Source: Oxalobacteraceae bacterium OTU3CAMAD1 (GTDB lineage: Bacteria; Pseudomonadota; Gammaproteobacteria; Burkholderiales; Burkholderiaceae_D). Taken from it: 64,000 nucleotides of DNA. Under the pieces are notes generated by a model. That model did not search any database and was not told where the DNA came from. It was given only the letters and a program-made list of their open reading frames with translations. Each line of letters begins with the position of its first letter. Position 1 is the stretch's first letter. The stretch spans positions 2,914,001 through 2,978,000 of the forward strand of contig CP099650.1 of NCBI GenBank assembly GCA_024123915.1, given 5' to 3'. The position numbers and the translations under genes are program-made. This document shows, piece by piece, positions 6,594 to 16,503 of this stretch.

Positions 6594-9548
6594 ATGACTA
6601 TGTCCACGCCATATTCGTCTGTCCTGTCCCAACTGATGCTGGCGCTTGCGGCGCTGCTCGCCTTTGCCTGGCCCGGCGCAGTGTCGGGCCAGCAGGTGCC
6701 GCTGCGCTACCTGACCCAGCAGGACGGCCTCGGCAATTTGTCGATCAACACGCTCGTCCAGGACCAGACCGGCTATGTGTGGGCGGGGACGGATAACGGC
6801 TTGTTCCGCTACAACGGCGCCGAATTCCGGCGCTTCGGCCAGGCCGAAGGGCTGGCGAACACCCAGATCAGCGCGCTGCTGGCCGACCGCCGGCAGCGCC
6901 TGTGGATCGCCGCCGGCGAAACGCTGTACCTGCGCGTGGGCGAGCGCTTGGCCACAGTCAAAATCGAGGGGCGGGACTTCTGGATCGCGACCGGCCAGCC
7001 GCTGGCGGACGGGCCGGGGGACAGCGTGCTGGCGGTGAGCTACCAGCGCCTGCTGCGGCTGACCGAGGCGGGCGGCAAGGTCACCGTGCGCGACTACTTC
7101 ACCGAAGAACAGCTCTTGCGCCAGCCCGCGCTCAAGGTGGTCAACAGCATCATGGCGGACGGCGGCGAGCGGCTGTGGATGGGCTGCGGGAAGGCGCTGT
7201 GCGCAACAACGTCGGGCACGGAGGATGGCGGCGTGACCGTGTGGGACGCCGCCGCCGGCGTGCCGGAGGACGAGTGGGTCAATCTGCGGCGTTCGGCAGA
7301 CGGCGCGCTGTGGGCGCGCGGGGCGCGCCACGTCATCGTGCTGGAGGCGGGCGCCGGGCGTTTCGTCGACCGCACGCCGCCCGGCGACGTCATGCGCAAG
7401 GCCACGGCGTCGACCACGCTGGTGGAGGACGGCGACCAACGCATGCTGCTCAATGTCGACCACGGCGTGGCGCGCTGGCGCGCGGGGCGCTGGGAATTTT
7501 TCGGCCCGCCCAATGGCCTGAAGATGGGGAGCGGCGTGCCGGCCATGTTGGTCGACCGCGACCAGGGGTTGTGGCTGGGCACGGGCGGCCACGGCCTGGC
7601 GCGCTGGCTGGGCTATGACAATTGGGAAAACTGGGGCGCGGCGCAGGGGCTGCCGGACGACAAGGTGCTCGCCTTCCTGCGCGACGTCCACGGCCGTCTG
7701 CGCATCGGCACCCGTTCCGGCATGGCCATGCTGGAAGGACGCGCGCCCACGCGGGCCGTGCCGGCGCCCGGCTACCCGCCCCAGCAATGGAACAGCATGG
7801 TGCTGGACCACCAGGGCAATATATGGACCTCCAGTTACGTCGGCTCGCTGATGCGCGAGGACGGGCGCACCGGCGCCGTCACGCAGGTGGCCACGCTGCC
7901 GATGATCCTCAAACTGATGGTCGACCGTAGCGGGCGCCTGTGGATCAGCACCTACGAGGGCGTGTACGTGATCGAGCGGCCCGGGGCGGGCGAAGCGCCG
8001 CGGCGGCCCGCCGGCGTGGCCCCGGACAACGGCCTGGTGCTGGACCCGGGGATCGATAGTTGCGAGAGTACCGACGGCACCTTGTGGTTCATTACCGGGA
8101 TCACGCTGCGCCGCCTGCACCAGGGGCGCTGGAACTTCTACCCGATATCGGACGTGGGGCAGCCGGAGCTGCAGGCGATGGCGTGCGCCGCCGACGGCGC
8201 CGTGTGGCTGAGCCAGAGCCCGGGCGTGCTGTTGCGCTTCGAGTTGCGCGGGCAGGGCTTCGTCAAGCGCGCGCAGGCGGTCCCGCTGTTGCAGGGCAAG
8301 TCGCTCGCGGCCATCCACGAGGACCGCGACGGCTGGCTGTGGTTGGCCACCGACGCCGGCCTGCTGGTGTGGAACCGGCACGAGTGGCGCCAGTTCGACA
8401 ACGGCGACGGCCTGGTGTGGAACGAACTGAGCACGCGGCCCCTGTACGAGGACATCGACGGCACCCTGTGGCTGGCCAGCGCCAACGGCGCCTCGCAGGT
8501 GAAGCGCCCGGGGCGGCTGTTCGCGCCGTACGCGATGTCGGCCATCGTCGAGTCGGCTGAGCGCGACGGCAAGACCTTCACGCTGCGCGACGGCCAGGCG
8601 CTGCCGTGGTCGGCCGGCGCGCTCAACCTCACCCTGGCCAGCCTCAGCTACCAGCACCGCGGCGCCTTGCGCTTCCGCTACCGGCTGGCCGGCCTGGAGA
8701 CGGAATGGACCACCACCGCCGTGCCGCGCCTGCGTTACGCGGCGTTGCCGCCGGGGCAGTACCGGCTGCAATACGCGGTCGAGAACCTCGATACCCAGAG
8801 CAAGTCGGACGTGCGCGAGCTGCCCTTTACCATCCTGCCGCCGTGGTGGTTGAGCGACTGGTTTTTCCTGCTGTGCGCGCTCTTGGCCATGCTCGCGCTG
8901 TGGGGACTGTACCGCTTCCGCGTGCGCGGCCTGCGCCGCCACAACGCCGAGATGGAGCGCCTGGTGCGCGAGCGCACCGGCGAGCTGGAGGCGCGCACGC
9001 GCGAGCTCGAACTGTCGCAGGAGGCCTTGCGCGAGCGGGCGCTGCGCGACGGCCTGACCAAGGCGTGGAACCGGGTGGCGATGCTGGAGATGATGGACCA
9101 GGAAATCCTGAAGTCCGAACGCCAGGGCAACACCTTTCTGCTGTGCCTGCTGGACCTGGACCACTTCAAGCGCATCAACGACACCCACGGCCACCTGGCC
9201 GGCGACGCCGTGCTGCGCGAGCTGGTGCCGCGCCTTGCCGACGGCCTGCGCGCCTACGACTTGGTGGGCCGCTACGGCGGCGAGGAATTCCTGGTGCTGT
9301 TGTCGGACTTGAGCCAGGCCACCGGCGCGTCCCGGGTCGACGCCATGCGCGCGGCGGTGGCGGCCACGCCGTTCGACATCGGCGAGGGCCGCACCCTGGC
9401 GGTGACGGCCAGTTTCGGCGTGGTCCAATTCGATCCGGCGCAGCCGGTGGCGGGCCTGGAGCTGGTGCGGCGCGCCGACCTGGCCCTTTACCGCGCGAAG
9501 CAACTGGGCCGCAACCGCGTAGAATACGCCGGACCGGCCGACCACTGA
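6594..9548 (+). CDS. Reg_prop/Y_Y_Y sensor diguanylate cyclase
   Basis: About 984 aa. A signal segment (to about residue 34) precedes a long series of two-component propeller repeats such as TGYVWAGTDNGLFRYNG and DGWLWLATDAGLLVW, then a Y_Y_Y domain (LSYQHRGALRFRYRLAGLE, about 675-750). One transmembrane helix near 760-785 (WWLSDWFFLLCALLAMLALW) is followed by a coiled coil and a GGDEF domain with RYGGEEF at about 893. RAYD five residues before GGEEF is an intact I-site, so c-di-GMP product inhibition is expected. The periplasmic part likely senses a carbohydrate. The start could be 6594 or 6600; TATACT lies only a few bases upstream. Confidence 0.88.
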   Translation: MTMSTPYSSVLSQLMLALAALLAFAWPGAVSGQQVPLRYLTQQDGLGNLSINTLVQDQTGYVWAGTDNGLFRYNGAEFRRFGQAEGLANTQISALLADRRQRLWIAAGETLYLRVGERLATVKIEGRDFWIATGQPLADGPGDSVLAVSYQRLLRLTEAGGKVTVRDYFTEEQLLRQPALKVVNSIMADGGERLWMGCGKALCATTSGTEDGGVTVWDAAAGVPEDEWVNLRRSADGALWARGARHVIVLEAGAGRFVDRTPPGDVMRKATASTTLVEDGDQRMLLNVDHGVARWRAGRWEFFGPPNGLKMGSGVPAMLVDRDQGLWLGTGGHGLARWLGYDNWENWGAAQGLPDDKVLAFLRDVHGRLRIGTRSGMAMLEGRAPTRAVPAPGYPPQQWNSMVLDHQGNIWTSSYVGSLMREDGRTGAVTQVATLPMILKLMVDRSGRLWISTYEGVYVIERPGAGEAPRRPAGVAPDNGLVLDPGIDSCESTDGTLWFITGITLRRLHQGRWNFYPISDVGQPELQAMACAADGAVWLSQSPGVLLRFELRGQGFVKRAQAVPLLQGKSLAAIHEDRDGWLWLATDAGLLVWNRHEWRQFDNGDGLVWNELSTRPLYEDIDGTLWLASANGASQVKRPGRLFAPYAMSAIVESAERDGKTFTLRDGQALPWSAGALNLTLASLSYQHRGALRFRYRLAGLETEWTTTAVPRLRYAALPPGQYRLQYAVENLDTQSKSDVRELPFTILPPWWLSDWFFLLCALLAMLALWGLYRFRVRGLRRHNAEMERLVRERTGELEARTRELELSQEALRERALRDGLTKAWNRVAMLEMMDQEILKSERQGNTFLLCLLDLDHFKRINDTHGHLAGDAVLRELVPRLADGLRAYDLVGRYGGEEFLVLLSDLSQATGASRVDAMRAAVAATPFDIGEGRTLAVTASFGVVQFDPAQPVAGLELVRRADLALYRAKQLGRNRVEYAGPADH

Positions 9549-9593
9549 GCGTCCGCCAAACGATCGCCCAAGCACTCGCCCAAGGACCCGCCC

Positions 9594-10721
9594 ATGACCG
9601 TCTCGGACCAGCTTTTGCTTCATCTGTACGCCTGTCCAGGGGAACCGGGCCGCTGGCCCGGCGTGCTCGATCAGATCTGCCGCGAGACGGGCGCGCGCTC
9701 GGCCGTGGTCCAGCGGATCGAACACGACCGGACCGGGCTGGCGGTGGCCTGGTCGAGCGCCGACCACGCCACGCTGGCCGGCGAGGCCGGGCCCAAGAAC
9801 GAGCTGGCCGGCGCCGGCAATCCGCGCATCGCCCTGCGCCGCATTGCGCGGGGACTGGACCGGGTGGTTCGCGACGATGATTTGTTCGACCCGGGCGACG
9901 CCGAGCAGGCGCGCATGCAGGCGCAGTTGGCCGAGCGCGGCCTGGGGCGTTTCATGGGCAAGTTATGCGCGGCGGGCGAGGGCGCCTATCTGGGGCTTGC
10001 GCTGCACCGGGGCCTGGACGATGGCGCCGATTTTTCGGCCGCGCAGGTGGCCCGCTTCGCCGCGCTGGCGCCGCATGTGCGGCAGGCTTGCGAACTGCAG
10101 CTGGCGCTGGGCGTCCAGGCCGAACGGCAGCGGCGTTTGCACCAGCAACTGGACCAACTGCGCGCCGGCATGCTGATGTGCGATGGCGCGGGACGGGTGC
10201 AATGGCACAACCGCAGCGCCGGCGCCTTGTTGCGGGCCGGTGACGGCATCGACCTGCGCGACGGCCGGCTGCGGCTGGCCCGGCGCGACGACGCCGAGCG
10301 TTTGCGCGGGTTGATCGCCGATGTCGCCGAAGGCCGCCGCGCCAGCGCCTTCCTGACCTTGGGCGGCGGGGGCGGGCCGCTGCATGTCGCGCTCCAGTCG
10401 CCGCCCGTTGCAGCGGCCGGGCGCGTCGACGGCGTGGTGTTCCTGGTGCTGACCCGCGCCGGCGCCGGGGCCGCCATGTCGCCCGAGGCGATCGCCTGCC
10501 TGTTCGGTTTGAGCGGGGCCGAGGCGCGCCTGGCGGCCGGCCTCGTGGCCGGCAACACGCTGGAACAATATGCGGCGCAGCGCGGCGTCGGCATCGGCAC
10601 CGTGCGCGGACAGGTCAAGCAGGTGTTCGCCAAGACCGGCGCCACGCGCCAGGCCGAGCTGGTGGGATTGCTGCTGACATCGGCCGCCGCGCAGCTGATC
10701 GAACGCGACGGCCCGGACTGA
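9594..10721 (+). CDS. LuxR-type transcriptional regulator with PAS-like sensor region
   Basis: 375 aa. The C-terminal 60 residues (LFGLSGAEARLAAGLVAGNT...GIGTVRGQVKQVFAKTGATR) are a LuxR-type helix-turn-helix, degenerate but recognisable. A PAS-like stretch sits at about 190-230 (GMLMCDGAGRVQWHNRSAGALL); the N-terminal half is an unassigned sensing region. Relatives are stand-alone regulators in many betaproteobacteria. It begins 45 bases after the diguanylate cyclase on the same strand, so they may be co-transcribed. Ligand and targets are unknown. Confidence 0.75.
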   Translation: MTVSDQLLLHLYACPGEPGRWPGVLDQICRETGARSAVVQRIEHDRTGLAVAWSSADHATLAGEAGPKNELAGAGNPRIALRRIARGLDRVVRDDDLFDPGDAEQARMQAQLAERGLGRFMGKLCAAGEGAYLGLALHRGLDDGADFSAAQVARFAALAPHVRQACELQLALGVQAERQRRLHQQLDQLRAGMLMCDGAGRVQWHNRSAGALLRAGDGIDLRDGRLRLARRDDAERLRGLIADVAEGRRASAFLTLGGGGGPLHVALQSPPVAAAGRVDGVVFLVLTRAGAGAAMSPEAIACLFGLSGAEARLAAGLVAGNTLEQYAAQRGVGIGTVRGQVKQVFAKTGATRQAELVGLLLTSAAAQLIERDGPD

Positions 10722-10748
10722 CGATGGCGCTCCAGCGCCCGCGCGTCA
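10719..10748. terminator. Hairpin between two convergent genes
   Basis: GGCGC / GCGCC (10726-10730, 10735-10739) is nested in TGACG / CGTCA, formed by the two stop-codon regions of the convergent genes. There is no T-run on either side, so it is a weak bidirectional candidate. Confidence 0.35.
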
Positions 10749-11723
10749 GAGCACGAAGGCGGCGCGCAAGGCGATCTGCGTGCCCTGCGAGCGGTTCCTG
10801 CCGTTGAACTCCTTGTAGGCGTGCAGCCAGATGTTGGGCAAGCCCGAGCCGGGGCGGAAGAAGCTCACGGCCGGGCCCAGCGCCGCCACGCCGGCGCGGT
10901 TGCCCACGCCGACCCCATGCACATGGTCGCCGCCGATCTGGCGGTAGACGTAGCCGCCCAGCCCCACGGTGAAGTCGCCCACGTGCTGGCCGACGGCGAA
11001 CTCCTGCTGCCACTCGGCGCCGGAACGGTAGCCGTTGTCGCGGTTGCGGGTGCTGAAGTTCACCTGCATGCTCGACGACACCTCGAAGCCGCCACGGCCG
11101 ATGTGGGTGAACGCGTAGGTCGGCGAGACGGTCCAGTGGTTGGTGCCCGGGTTGACCAGGCGCGCGGCGTCGTAGGCGCCGGTGGGCGCCTGCACCATCA
11201 CTGCCGCGTACTGGAACAGCCCCGGCGCGGTCCATTGCAGCGCCGCCGGGATCAGCTGGATATCGCCCTGCGCGCGCCGGCTGCCCGCCTGCCGCAGCGG
11301 GCCGGCCGGGGTGGGAATGGTCAGGTCGAGCTTCATGTCCAGCACGGGCAGCACGGCGCCGTAGCCGTAGTTGACGCCCCAGAAGGTGGTCCGGGTCATC
11401 TTGATCAGCGCCACGCCGACGCTGGTGACGGTCAGGTCGGCGCCGATGGGCGCGTGCCGTCCCTGGCCGTCGCGCAACTGGTTGGCGTGGTAGGAGGTGG
11501 CGCGGACGCCGATGGCCGGCAGGTCCGATGGCGGTGGCAGGATGCCGGCGCCGAAGTCGTTGACGCCGAACGGCGTGATCGGGGCGCCGCCTTCGACGGC
11601 GTGTGCGGCACCGGACGGCAGCAGGGTGATGGCCAGCGCGGCGAGCAGTGCGGTGACCCGCGCGGAGGTGAATGCAAAGGCGTGACGGGACGACGCCGGA
11701 TGGCGGGCGGTGGAGAAGCGCAT
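10746..11723 (-). CDS. Outer-membrane protein of the phenol meta-degradation (SphA/MetA) family
   Basis: 325 aa with a signal peptide ending near GAAHAVEGG (about residue 43). It has alternating beta-strands typical of a porin-like barrel, with family features such as YHANQLRDGQGR, GVNYGYGAVLPVLDMKLDL and the end AYKEFNGRNRSQGTQIALRAAFVL. Members are often encoded near aromatic or terpenoid catabolic genes and are thought to be outer-membrane channels for hydrophobic compounds; proof is scarce. It lies 63 bases downstream of the amidohydrolase gene on the same strand and may share its operon. Confidence 0.75.
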   Translation of the reverse strand: MRFSTARHPASSRHAFAFTSARVTALLAALAITLLPSGAAHAVEGGAPITPFGVNDFGAGILPPPSDLPAIGVRATSYHANQLRDGQGRHAPIGADLTVTSVGVALIKMTRTTFWGVNYGYGAVLPVLDMKLDLTIPTPAGPLRQAGSRRAQGDIQLIPAALQWTAPGLFQYAAVMVQAPTGAYDAARLVNPGTNHWTVSPTYAFTHIGRGGFEVSSSMQVNFSTRNRDNGYRSGAEWQQEFAVGQHVGDFTVGLGGYVYRQIGGDHVHGVGVGNRAGVAALGPAVSFFRPGSGLPNIWLHAYKEFNGRNRSQGTQIALRAAFVL

Positions 11724-11786
11724 GATGAGTCCTTCAAATAAGGTGGTCGCGGCGCCCGTTGGCGCCGGCGGTGATCGGTTGGCGCA

Positions 11787-13547
11787 TCAGCGCGGGCGCG
11801 TGTAGACCTGGCGGCCCTGGAAATAGGTGTGCTCGACCCTGGTCTCGTGGATGCGCTCGGCGGGGACGGCGTACAGGTTCTGGTTGAGCACGATGAAGTC
11901 GGCCGACTTGCCCGGCGCGATCGAGCCGGTGGTGGCGCCCAGGCCCATCGCGGTGGCGCTGTTGATGGTGTAGATGCGCAGGGCCGTGTCGAGGTCGACG
12001 GCTTGCTCCGGCCACAGCGCGCCCGGTATGCGCCGCAGCGGATCGCGGCGCGTGACCAGTCCCTCGATGCCGAGCCATGGATCGGGCGTGGACTGGCCGG
12101 CCGGCCAGTCGGAGCCGCCGGCCACCAGCGCGCCGGCCTTGACCAGGCTGCGCACCGGGAAGATGCGGGCGGCCCGCTCGGCGCCGATGGCGGCGGCGAT
12201 GGCCATGCCCGGGCCGGTCGGATACCACAGCATCGGCGAGATGTCGGCCGTCACGTTCAGGCGCTTGAAGCGGCCGATGTCGCTGTCGGCAATGAAGGAG
12301 GCGTGGGCGATCTGGTGGCGTTGCCCCGGCATGCCGTTGCGCTTGCGCACGTCCTCGATGGCGTCGAGCGCCAGCCGCAGCGAGCCGTCGCCGGTGGCGT
12401 GCAGCTTGACGGCGATGCCCTCGCGGTCCAGCGCCGCCAGCCGTTCCGCCAGTTGCGCGCGGGTGAAGTTGCTCTTGCCGTGGAAATGGGCGCCGTGTTC
12501 CTGGTCGGGCAGGTAGGGGGTGAGGAACTCGGCGGTGCGCGCCGGCGGCACGCCGTCGAGGAACAGCTTGGCAAAGGTCGGATGCAGGTGGGCGCCGGCG
12601 TAGTCCCGGCGCCCGGCCAGCAACGCCCGCGTGGCGGCCTCGTCCGTCCCGGCGGCCGGCATCGCCGGCAGCGAGCTGACCATGTGCAACGGCAGTTTGC
12701 CGTCGCGGTCGGCCTGGCGCCAGACGCGCAGCATGGCCTCGTTGGCGTAGGCGTCCTGCACCCCGGTGATGCCGAAGGAAGCCAGCGTGAGGCCGGCGGC
12801 GGCGGCCGCCTGCGACTGGCGCGCGTCGGTGCGCGGCGGGATCGCCTGTTCGAGCGTGGCGAAGGCGGCGAACTCCTTCAGCAGTCCGGTCGGCGCGCCG
12901 GTGGCCGGGTCCTTGTCGATCACGCCGTTGCCCGGCGAGACGCTGGCGGCGGTGATGCCGGCCAGGCGCAGCGCGGCGCTGTTGGCCCAGCGGTTGTGGA
13001 AGGAGTCGTCGCGCAGCACCACCGGATGGCCGGCGCCGGCGCGGTCGAGCGCGGCCAGCGCGGCCGGCGTCGACAGCTGCCCCAGCAAGGTGCTGCTCCA
13101 GGCGCCGCCGACGATCCAGTCCCCGGGCGCGGCGCGGCTGGCGCAGTCGGCCACGCGGGCGACGATCTGAGGCAGGTCGCTATCCGGCCCGACGTTGCAG
13201 GCGAACAGATCCTCGTAGGCGCCGTCGAGCGGATGCATGTGGACGTCGTTAATGCCCGGCATGGCCATCGCGCCGGCCAGGTCCACCACGCGGGTGGCGG
13301 GGCCGACCAGGCGGTCGATGGCGGCGTTGGCGCCGACGGCCACGTAGCGGCCGTCGCGCACGGCGAACGCCTGGACTTGCTCGCCCGGCCGCGCCATGGT
13401 GTGGATCAGGCCGTTGCGCACGACGAGGTCGGCCGGTGCTTGACGCTTCTGCCGGGGCGCCGCGTCCGCGGTCGCCGCCGTTGTCAATGCCAGGGCGGCG
13501 CACAGCGTCGCCACCCGGTAGCGGATGGTATGTGTCTCCAATTGCAT
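11787..13547 (-). CDS. Secreted YtcJ-like amidohydrolase
   Basis: 586 aa. A signal peptide ends near ATADAAPRQ (about residue 30). The mature protein follows the amidohydrolase-3 pattern: VVRNGLIHTMARPG, then MPGINDVHMHPLDG with the HxH metal site, KLFLDGVPPAR in mid-barrel, VKLHATGDGSLRLALDA with a metal-site His, and GGSDWPAG with the catalytic Asp. Family members hydrolyse amide or imide bonds; the substrate here is unknown. The start at 13547 is chosen for GGGAGAAACC directly upstream; an open frame continues 12 codons further. Confidence 0.85.
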   Translation of the reverse strand: MQLETHTIRYRVATLCAALALTTAATADAAPRQKRQAPADLVVRNGLIHTMARPGEQVQAFAVRDGRYVAVGANAAIDRLVGPATRVVDLAGAMAMPGINDVHMHPLDGAYEDLFACNVGPDSDLPQIVARVADCASRAAPGDWIVGGAWSSTLLGQLSTPAALAALDRAGAGHPVVLRDDSFHNRWANSAALRLAGITAASVSPGNGVIDKDPATGAPTGLLKEFAAFATLEQAIPPRTDARQSQAAAAAGLTLASFGITGVQDAYANEAMLRVWRQADRDGKLPLHMVSSLPAMPAAGTDEAATRALLAGRRDYAGAHLHPTFAKLFLDGVPPARTAEFLTPYLPDQEHGAHFHGKSNFTRAQLAERLAALDREGIAVKLHATGDGSLRLALDAIEDVRKRNGMPGQRHQIAHASFIADSDIGRFKRLNVTADISPMLWYPTGPGMAIAAAIGAERAARIFPVRSLVKAGALVAGGSDWPAGQSTPDPWLGIEGLVTRRDPLRRIPGALWPEQAVDLDTALRIYTINSATAMGLGATTGSIAPGKSADFIVLNQNLYAVPAERIHETRVEHTYFQGRQVYTRPR

Positions 13548-13766
13548 GGTTTCTCCCGTTATAAGTCTTGTTGTGTACGACAAGACCAGTGTAGGGAGCG
13601 CGCCGGCGGCGCGTCATGTACCAATTGGGAGGTCGCGCACAATAAAGACGTGGCGCGCGACAGTGGGGAGGGAGCGCGGGGCCGGCCGGCCCGGCCGGCT
13701 TCCGGGTAGAATCCAGGCTTCGGCGAACCCGGCTGCCGAGCCACCAATACTTCGAGGATGGAACTG

Positions 13767-14093
13767 ATGATTTACGAATTACGCGTCTACCACTGCGCCG
13801 CCGGCCGCCTGCCGGCCTTGCACAAACGATTTTCGCACGTGACCTTGCCGCTGTGGCAGAAGCACGGTATCGAGCAAGCCGGCTTCTTCACCACCGTGGT
13901 CGGGCCCAGCAACCAGACCTTGACCTATCTGCTGAAGTGGGAAAGCCTGGCCGAGCGCGAGACCAAATGGAACGCCTTCGCCACTGATCCGGAATGGCTG
14001 ACCGCGCGCGCCGCATCGGAGGCCGACGGCGTCATCGTCGAGCGCATCGACAACTCCTTCCTGGAACCGACCGCCTATTCGTCGGTGCGGTGA
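13767..14093 (+). CDS. NIPSNAP family protein
   Basis: 108 aa. MIYELRVYHCAAGRLPALHKRF and the later TYLLKWESLAEREKW-like stretch (actual YLLKWESLAERETKWNAF) match NIPSNAP, a ferredoxin-like dimeric alpha/beta-barrel family common as small stand-alone proteins in Proteobacteria. Function is unknown. ATG 13767 is preferred over ATG 13758 because GAGG abuts the latter but is well spaced from the former. Confidence 0.85.
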   Translation: MIYELRVYHCAAGRLPALHKRFSHVTLPLWQKHGIEQAGFFTTVVGPSNQTLTYLLKWESLAERETKWNAFATDPEWLTARAASEADGVIVERIDNSFLEPTAYSSVR

Positions 14094-14135
14094 GGATCAA
14101 TTGATGTGTTCCTCCCGGCGCCTGCCGTTGGCTGG

Positions 14136-16319
14136 CTAGAAATGCAGCGCCAGGCTGGCGCTGGCGGTGCGCGGCGCGCCGGCGTTGACGTAGGTGCTGG
14201 CATACGCCCAGTAGCGCTTGTTAAAGGCGTTGTCGACATTAAAGCGCAAGGTCGCCGGCGTGCCCGCGATGCTGGTCTGGTAGCGCGCGCCCAGGCCGAA
14301 GATGGTATAGGCGGGCGCGGCCTCGCCGGTGTTCTCGGCGACCACCTCGCGTTCGCCCGTATGCGTCAAGTTGCCGGAGAAGGTCCAGCCGGTCAAGGCG
14401 CCGGGCGCGTATTCGACCGTGGCGGCCAGCCGTTGCCTGGGCGTGTCCGCCGGCCGCTTGCCCTCGGTCGCCGGGAGGTTGGTCCTGGCCAGCTTGGCGT
14501 CGAGCAGCATGGCGCTGGCGAACAGCGTCCACGCACGTGACAGCTTGCCGGTCAGCGACAGTTCCAGTCCCTGGTGCCGGCGCAACCCATCCTGCACATA
14601 GGTGCGGGTACCATCGCCGTTGGTTTGCGTGAACTCGGCGGCCTTCTCGATGCGGAACAGGGCCGCTTCGGCCGAGAGACCCCCGGCCAGGTCGGCCTTG
14701 ACGCCGGCCTCCCATTGCTTGCTGACCAGCGGCGCCAGCTGCGCGCCAACGTTGGTGGTGCCGACCGGCGCCTCGCCGCCGCCCTCCAAACCTTCGATAT
14801 AGCTGACGTGGCCGGCGACGTTGGCCGCCGGTTTGAACACGATGGCCGCGCTCGGGGTGAACACGGATTTTTCGTAGCGGCGGGTGAGGGCGCCTGTGTT
14901 GGTGTTGTAGCGCATCTGCTGGCGGTCGGCGTAGCGGCCGCCGAGGTGCAGGGTCCAGGCGTCGCCCAGGCCAATCGCGTCGTTGAGGAACGCGCCGCGT
15001 TCCTTGGTATGTTCGGCCAGCGCCGAGGCGGGCACGGTCACATTCGGGTTGGCGATGGCCACCGGGCGGTAGATGTTGTTGGTGCCGATGTTGCCCCAGA
15101 AGCCGCCGCCATAGCGGGACTTGAACTCGTGCGCCTGCAGGCCGAAGGCCAATTGGTGGGTGAGTGGACCGGTCGGGAAGACGCCGTTCACGATGACCCT
15201 GGCGTTGACCGGTTCGCGCGTCTGGTCCGGGCTGTAATAGAGGGCGACGGTGCCGGTGCCGTCCGGCTGGATGTTGGCGACCGACCAGATCTGGTTCTGG
15301 TCGCGCCGCAGCTTCATCCAGCTGGCGTCCAGTGCCAGCGACCATTGCTCGTTGAAGGCGTGTTCGAGCTTGCCGCTGAGCAGGTTGAATTTGGTCGGGT
15401 AGCGCGTCCAGCTTTGTCCCAGGAAGGTGCGCGGATCGAAGCCGGTCGGCAGCTTGCCGTTGCTGCGCTCCAGGAACGGTTGGGCGTTCTGGTCGCGTCG
15501 TTCGTGTTCGAAGTCGAGTTGCAGCAGCGTGTCCGGAGCGATGCGCGCGTCGGCGGCCAGCGACAGGAAGCTGCGGTTGCCGTCGATATCGCGCACGTAG
15601 GAGCGTTCGTCCTCGAAGGCGGCGTTGACCCGCAGGCCGAAGCGGCCGTCGTCGCTGCGGCGGCTGGCGTCGGCATGCACCCTGTAGTTGCCGTACTGGG
15701 TGGCCGACAGATGGACGTCGGTGACGGCCGCGCCGTCGGGACGCTTGGTGACGTAGTTGATGATGCCGCCCGGTGCGGAGAAGCCCGCCTGCAGCGCGGA
15801 CGGACCCTTGAGGATCTCGACCCGTTCCTTGTTCTCCAGGGCGGTGGCCTGCTGGTTGACCATGGTCTGGCCGTTGTAGCGGAAATTGCTGGCGTTATCG
15901 AGCGTGAAGCCGCGGATGGTCGGCGAACTGAACCAGCCCGGGCTGGCGGCCGACGATCCCACGCTCGCGTCCAGCCGGTCGATGCCGGCAATGGTGTCGA
16001 TCTTTTGGTTCAGCAGCAGTTCGGCCGGCAGCACCTTGACCGACGACGGCGTGTCGAGCAGATCCCGGTCGCTGAAGCCGGCGATGCCGGACCGGCGTAC
16101 GCGGTAGCCGTCGGCCGCCGAGCCGTCGGCGCCACGCAGGCCGGTCACCGTCACGGTCGGCAGCGGGAGGCCGGCGTTGTCGGCTTCGGCTTCCATGGCG
16201 CCGGCCTGGGCGGCGCCGCCGCTTAGCAGGCCGAACAGGGCCGCCCGCAGCGCGCGGCTGAGGGGTTTGAGCGCGATGGTGGAGGCGGTGTTGGTATCGG
16301 AATGGCCAAGTGGATGCAT
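14136..16319 (-). CDS. TonB-dependent siderophore receptor
   Basis: 727 aa. A signal region (to about residue 42) is followed by a TonB-box-like LPTVTVTG near 52-59 and a plug domain with DTPSSVKVLPAELL, VEILKGPSALQAGF and GGIINYVTKRP. The 22-strand barrel ends NAFNKRYWAYASTYVNAGAPRTASASLALHF with a terminal Phe, as expected. It imports a ferric siderophore with TonB-ExbBD energy. No siderophore synthesis or FecIR genes are nearby and I could not find a convincing Fur box in the 236 bases upstream. Confidence 0.92.
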   Translation of the reverse strand: MHPLGHSDTNTASTIALKPLSRALRAALFGLLSGGAAQAGAMEAEADNAGLPLPTVTVTGLRGADGSAADGYRVRRSGIAGFSDRDLLDTPSSVKVLPAELLLNQKIDTIAGIDRLDASVGSSAASPGWFSSPTIRGFTLDNASNFRYNGQTMVNQQATALENKERVEILKGPSALQAGFSAPGGIINYVTKRPDGAAVTDVHLSATQYGNYRVHADASRRSDDGRFGLRVNAAFEDERSYVRDIDGNRSFLSLAADARIAPDTLLQLDFEHERRDQNAQPFLERSNGKLPTGFDPRTFLGQSWTRYPTKFNLLSGKLEHAFNEQWSLALDASWMKLRRDQNQIWSVANIQPDGTGTVALYYSPDQTREPVNARVIVNGVFPTGPLTHQLAFGLQAHEFKSRYGGGFWGNIGTNNIYRPVAIANPNVTVPASALAEHTKERGAFLNDAIGLGDAWTLHLGGRYADRQQMRYNTNTGALTRRYEKSVFTPSAAIVFKPAANVAGHVSYIEGLEGGGEAPVGTTNVGAQLAPLVSKQWEAGVKADLAGGLSAEAALFRIEKAAEFTQTNGDGTRTYVQDGLRRHQGLELSLTGKLSRAWTLFASAMLLDAKLARTNLPATEGKRPADTPRQRLAATVEYAPGALTGWTFSGNLTHTGEREVVAENTGEAAPAYTIFGLGARYQTSIAGTPATLRFNVDNAFNKRYWAYASTYVNAGAPRTASASLALHF

Positions 16320-16503
16320 GAGGAGATCGATTGCGGGTGGAAAAATCGTGGTGGTGACAGGCTACGCGGCATGTCAAGGGGCGGTCGTGCGCGCCGGCGG
16401 GTGGAGCGAATTAGGCCGTATGTAACCCCAGACGAATTACTGTCGCGTTTGTTTAGTCGATGCTATTGGCTTGCCTGCGGTCGCGATATCTATAGATTGC
16501 AAA

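Noticed and set aside
6468..9767. Open frame of about 1100 codons on the minus strand opposite the diguanylate cyclase gene
   Set aside because: Its codons are the antisense of a clear multi-domain protein; the product is Arg/Ala/Gln/His-rich with no domain. High GC leaves such frames open.
11829..13709. Plus-strand frame of 626 codons opposite the amidohydrolase
   Set aside because: Antisense shadow; the amidohydrolase has all family motifs and a good start.
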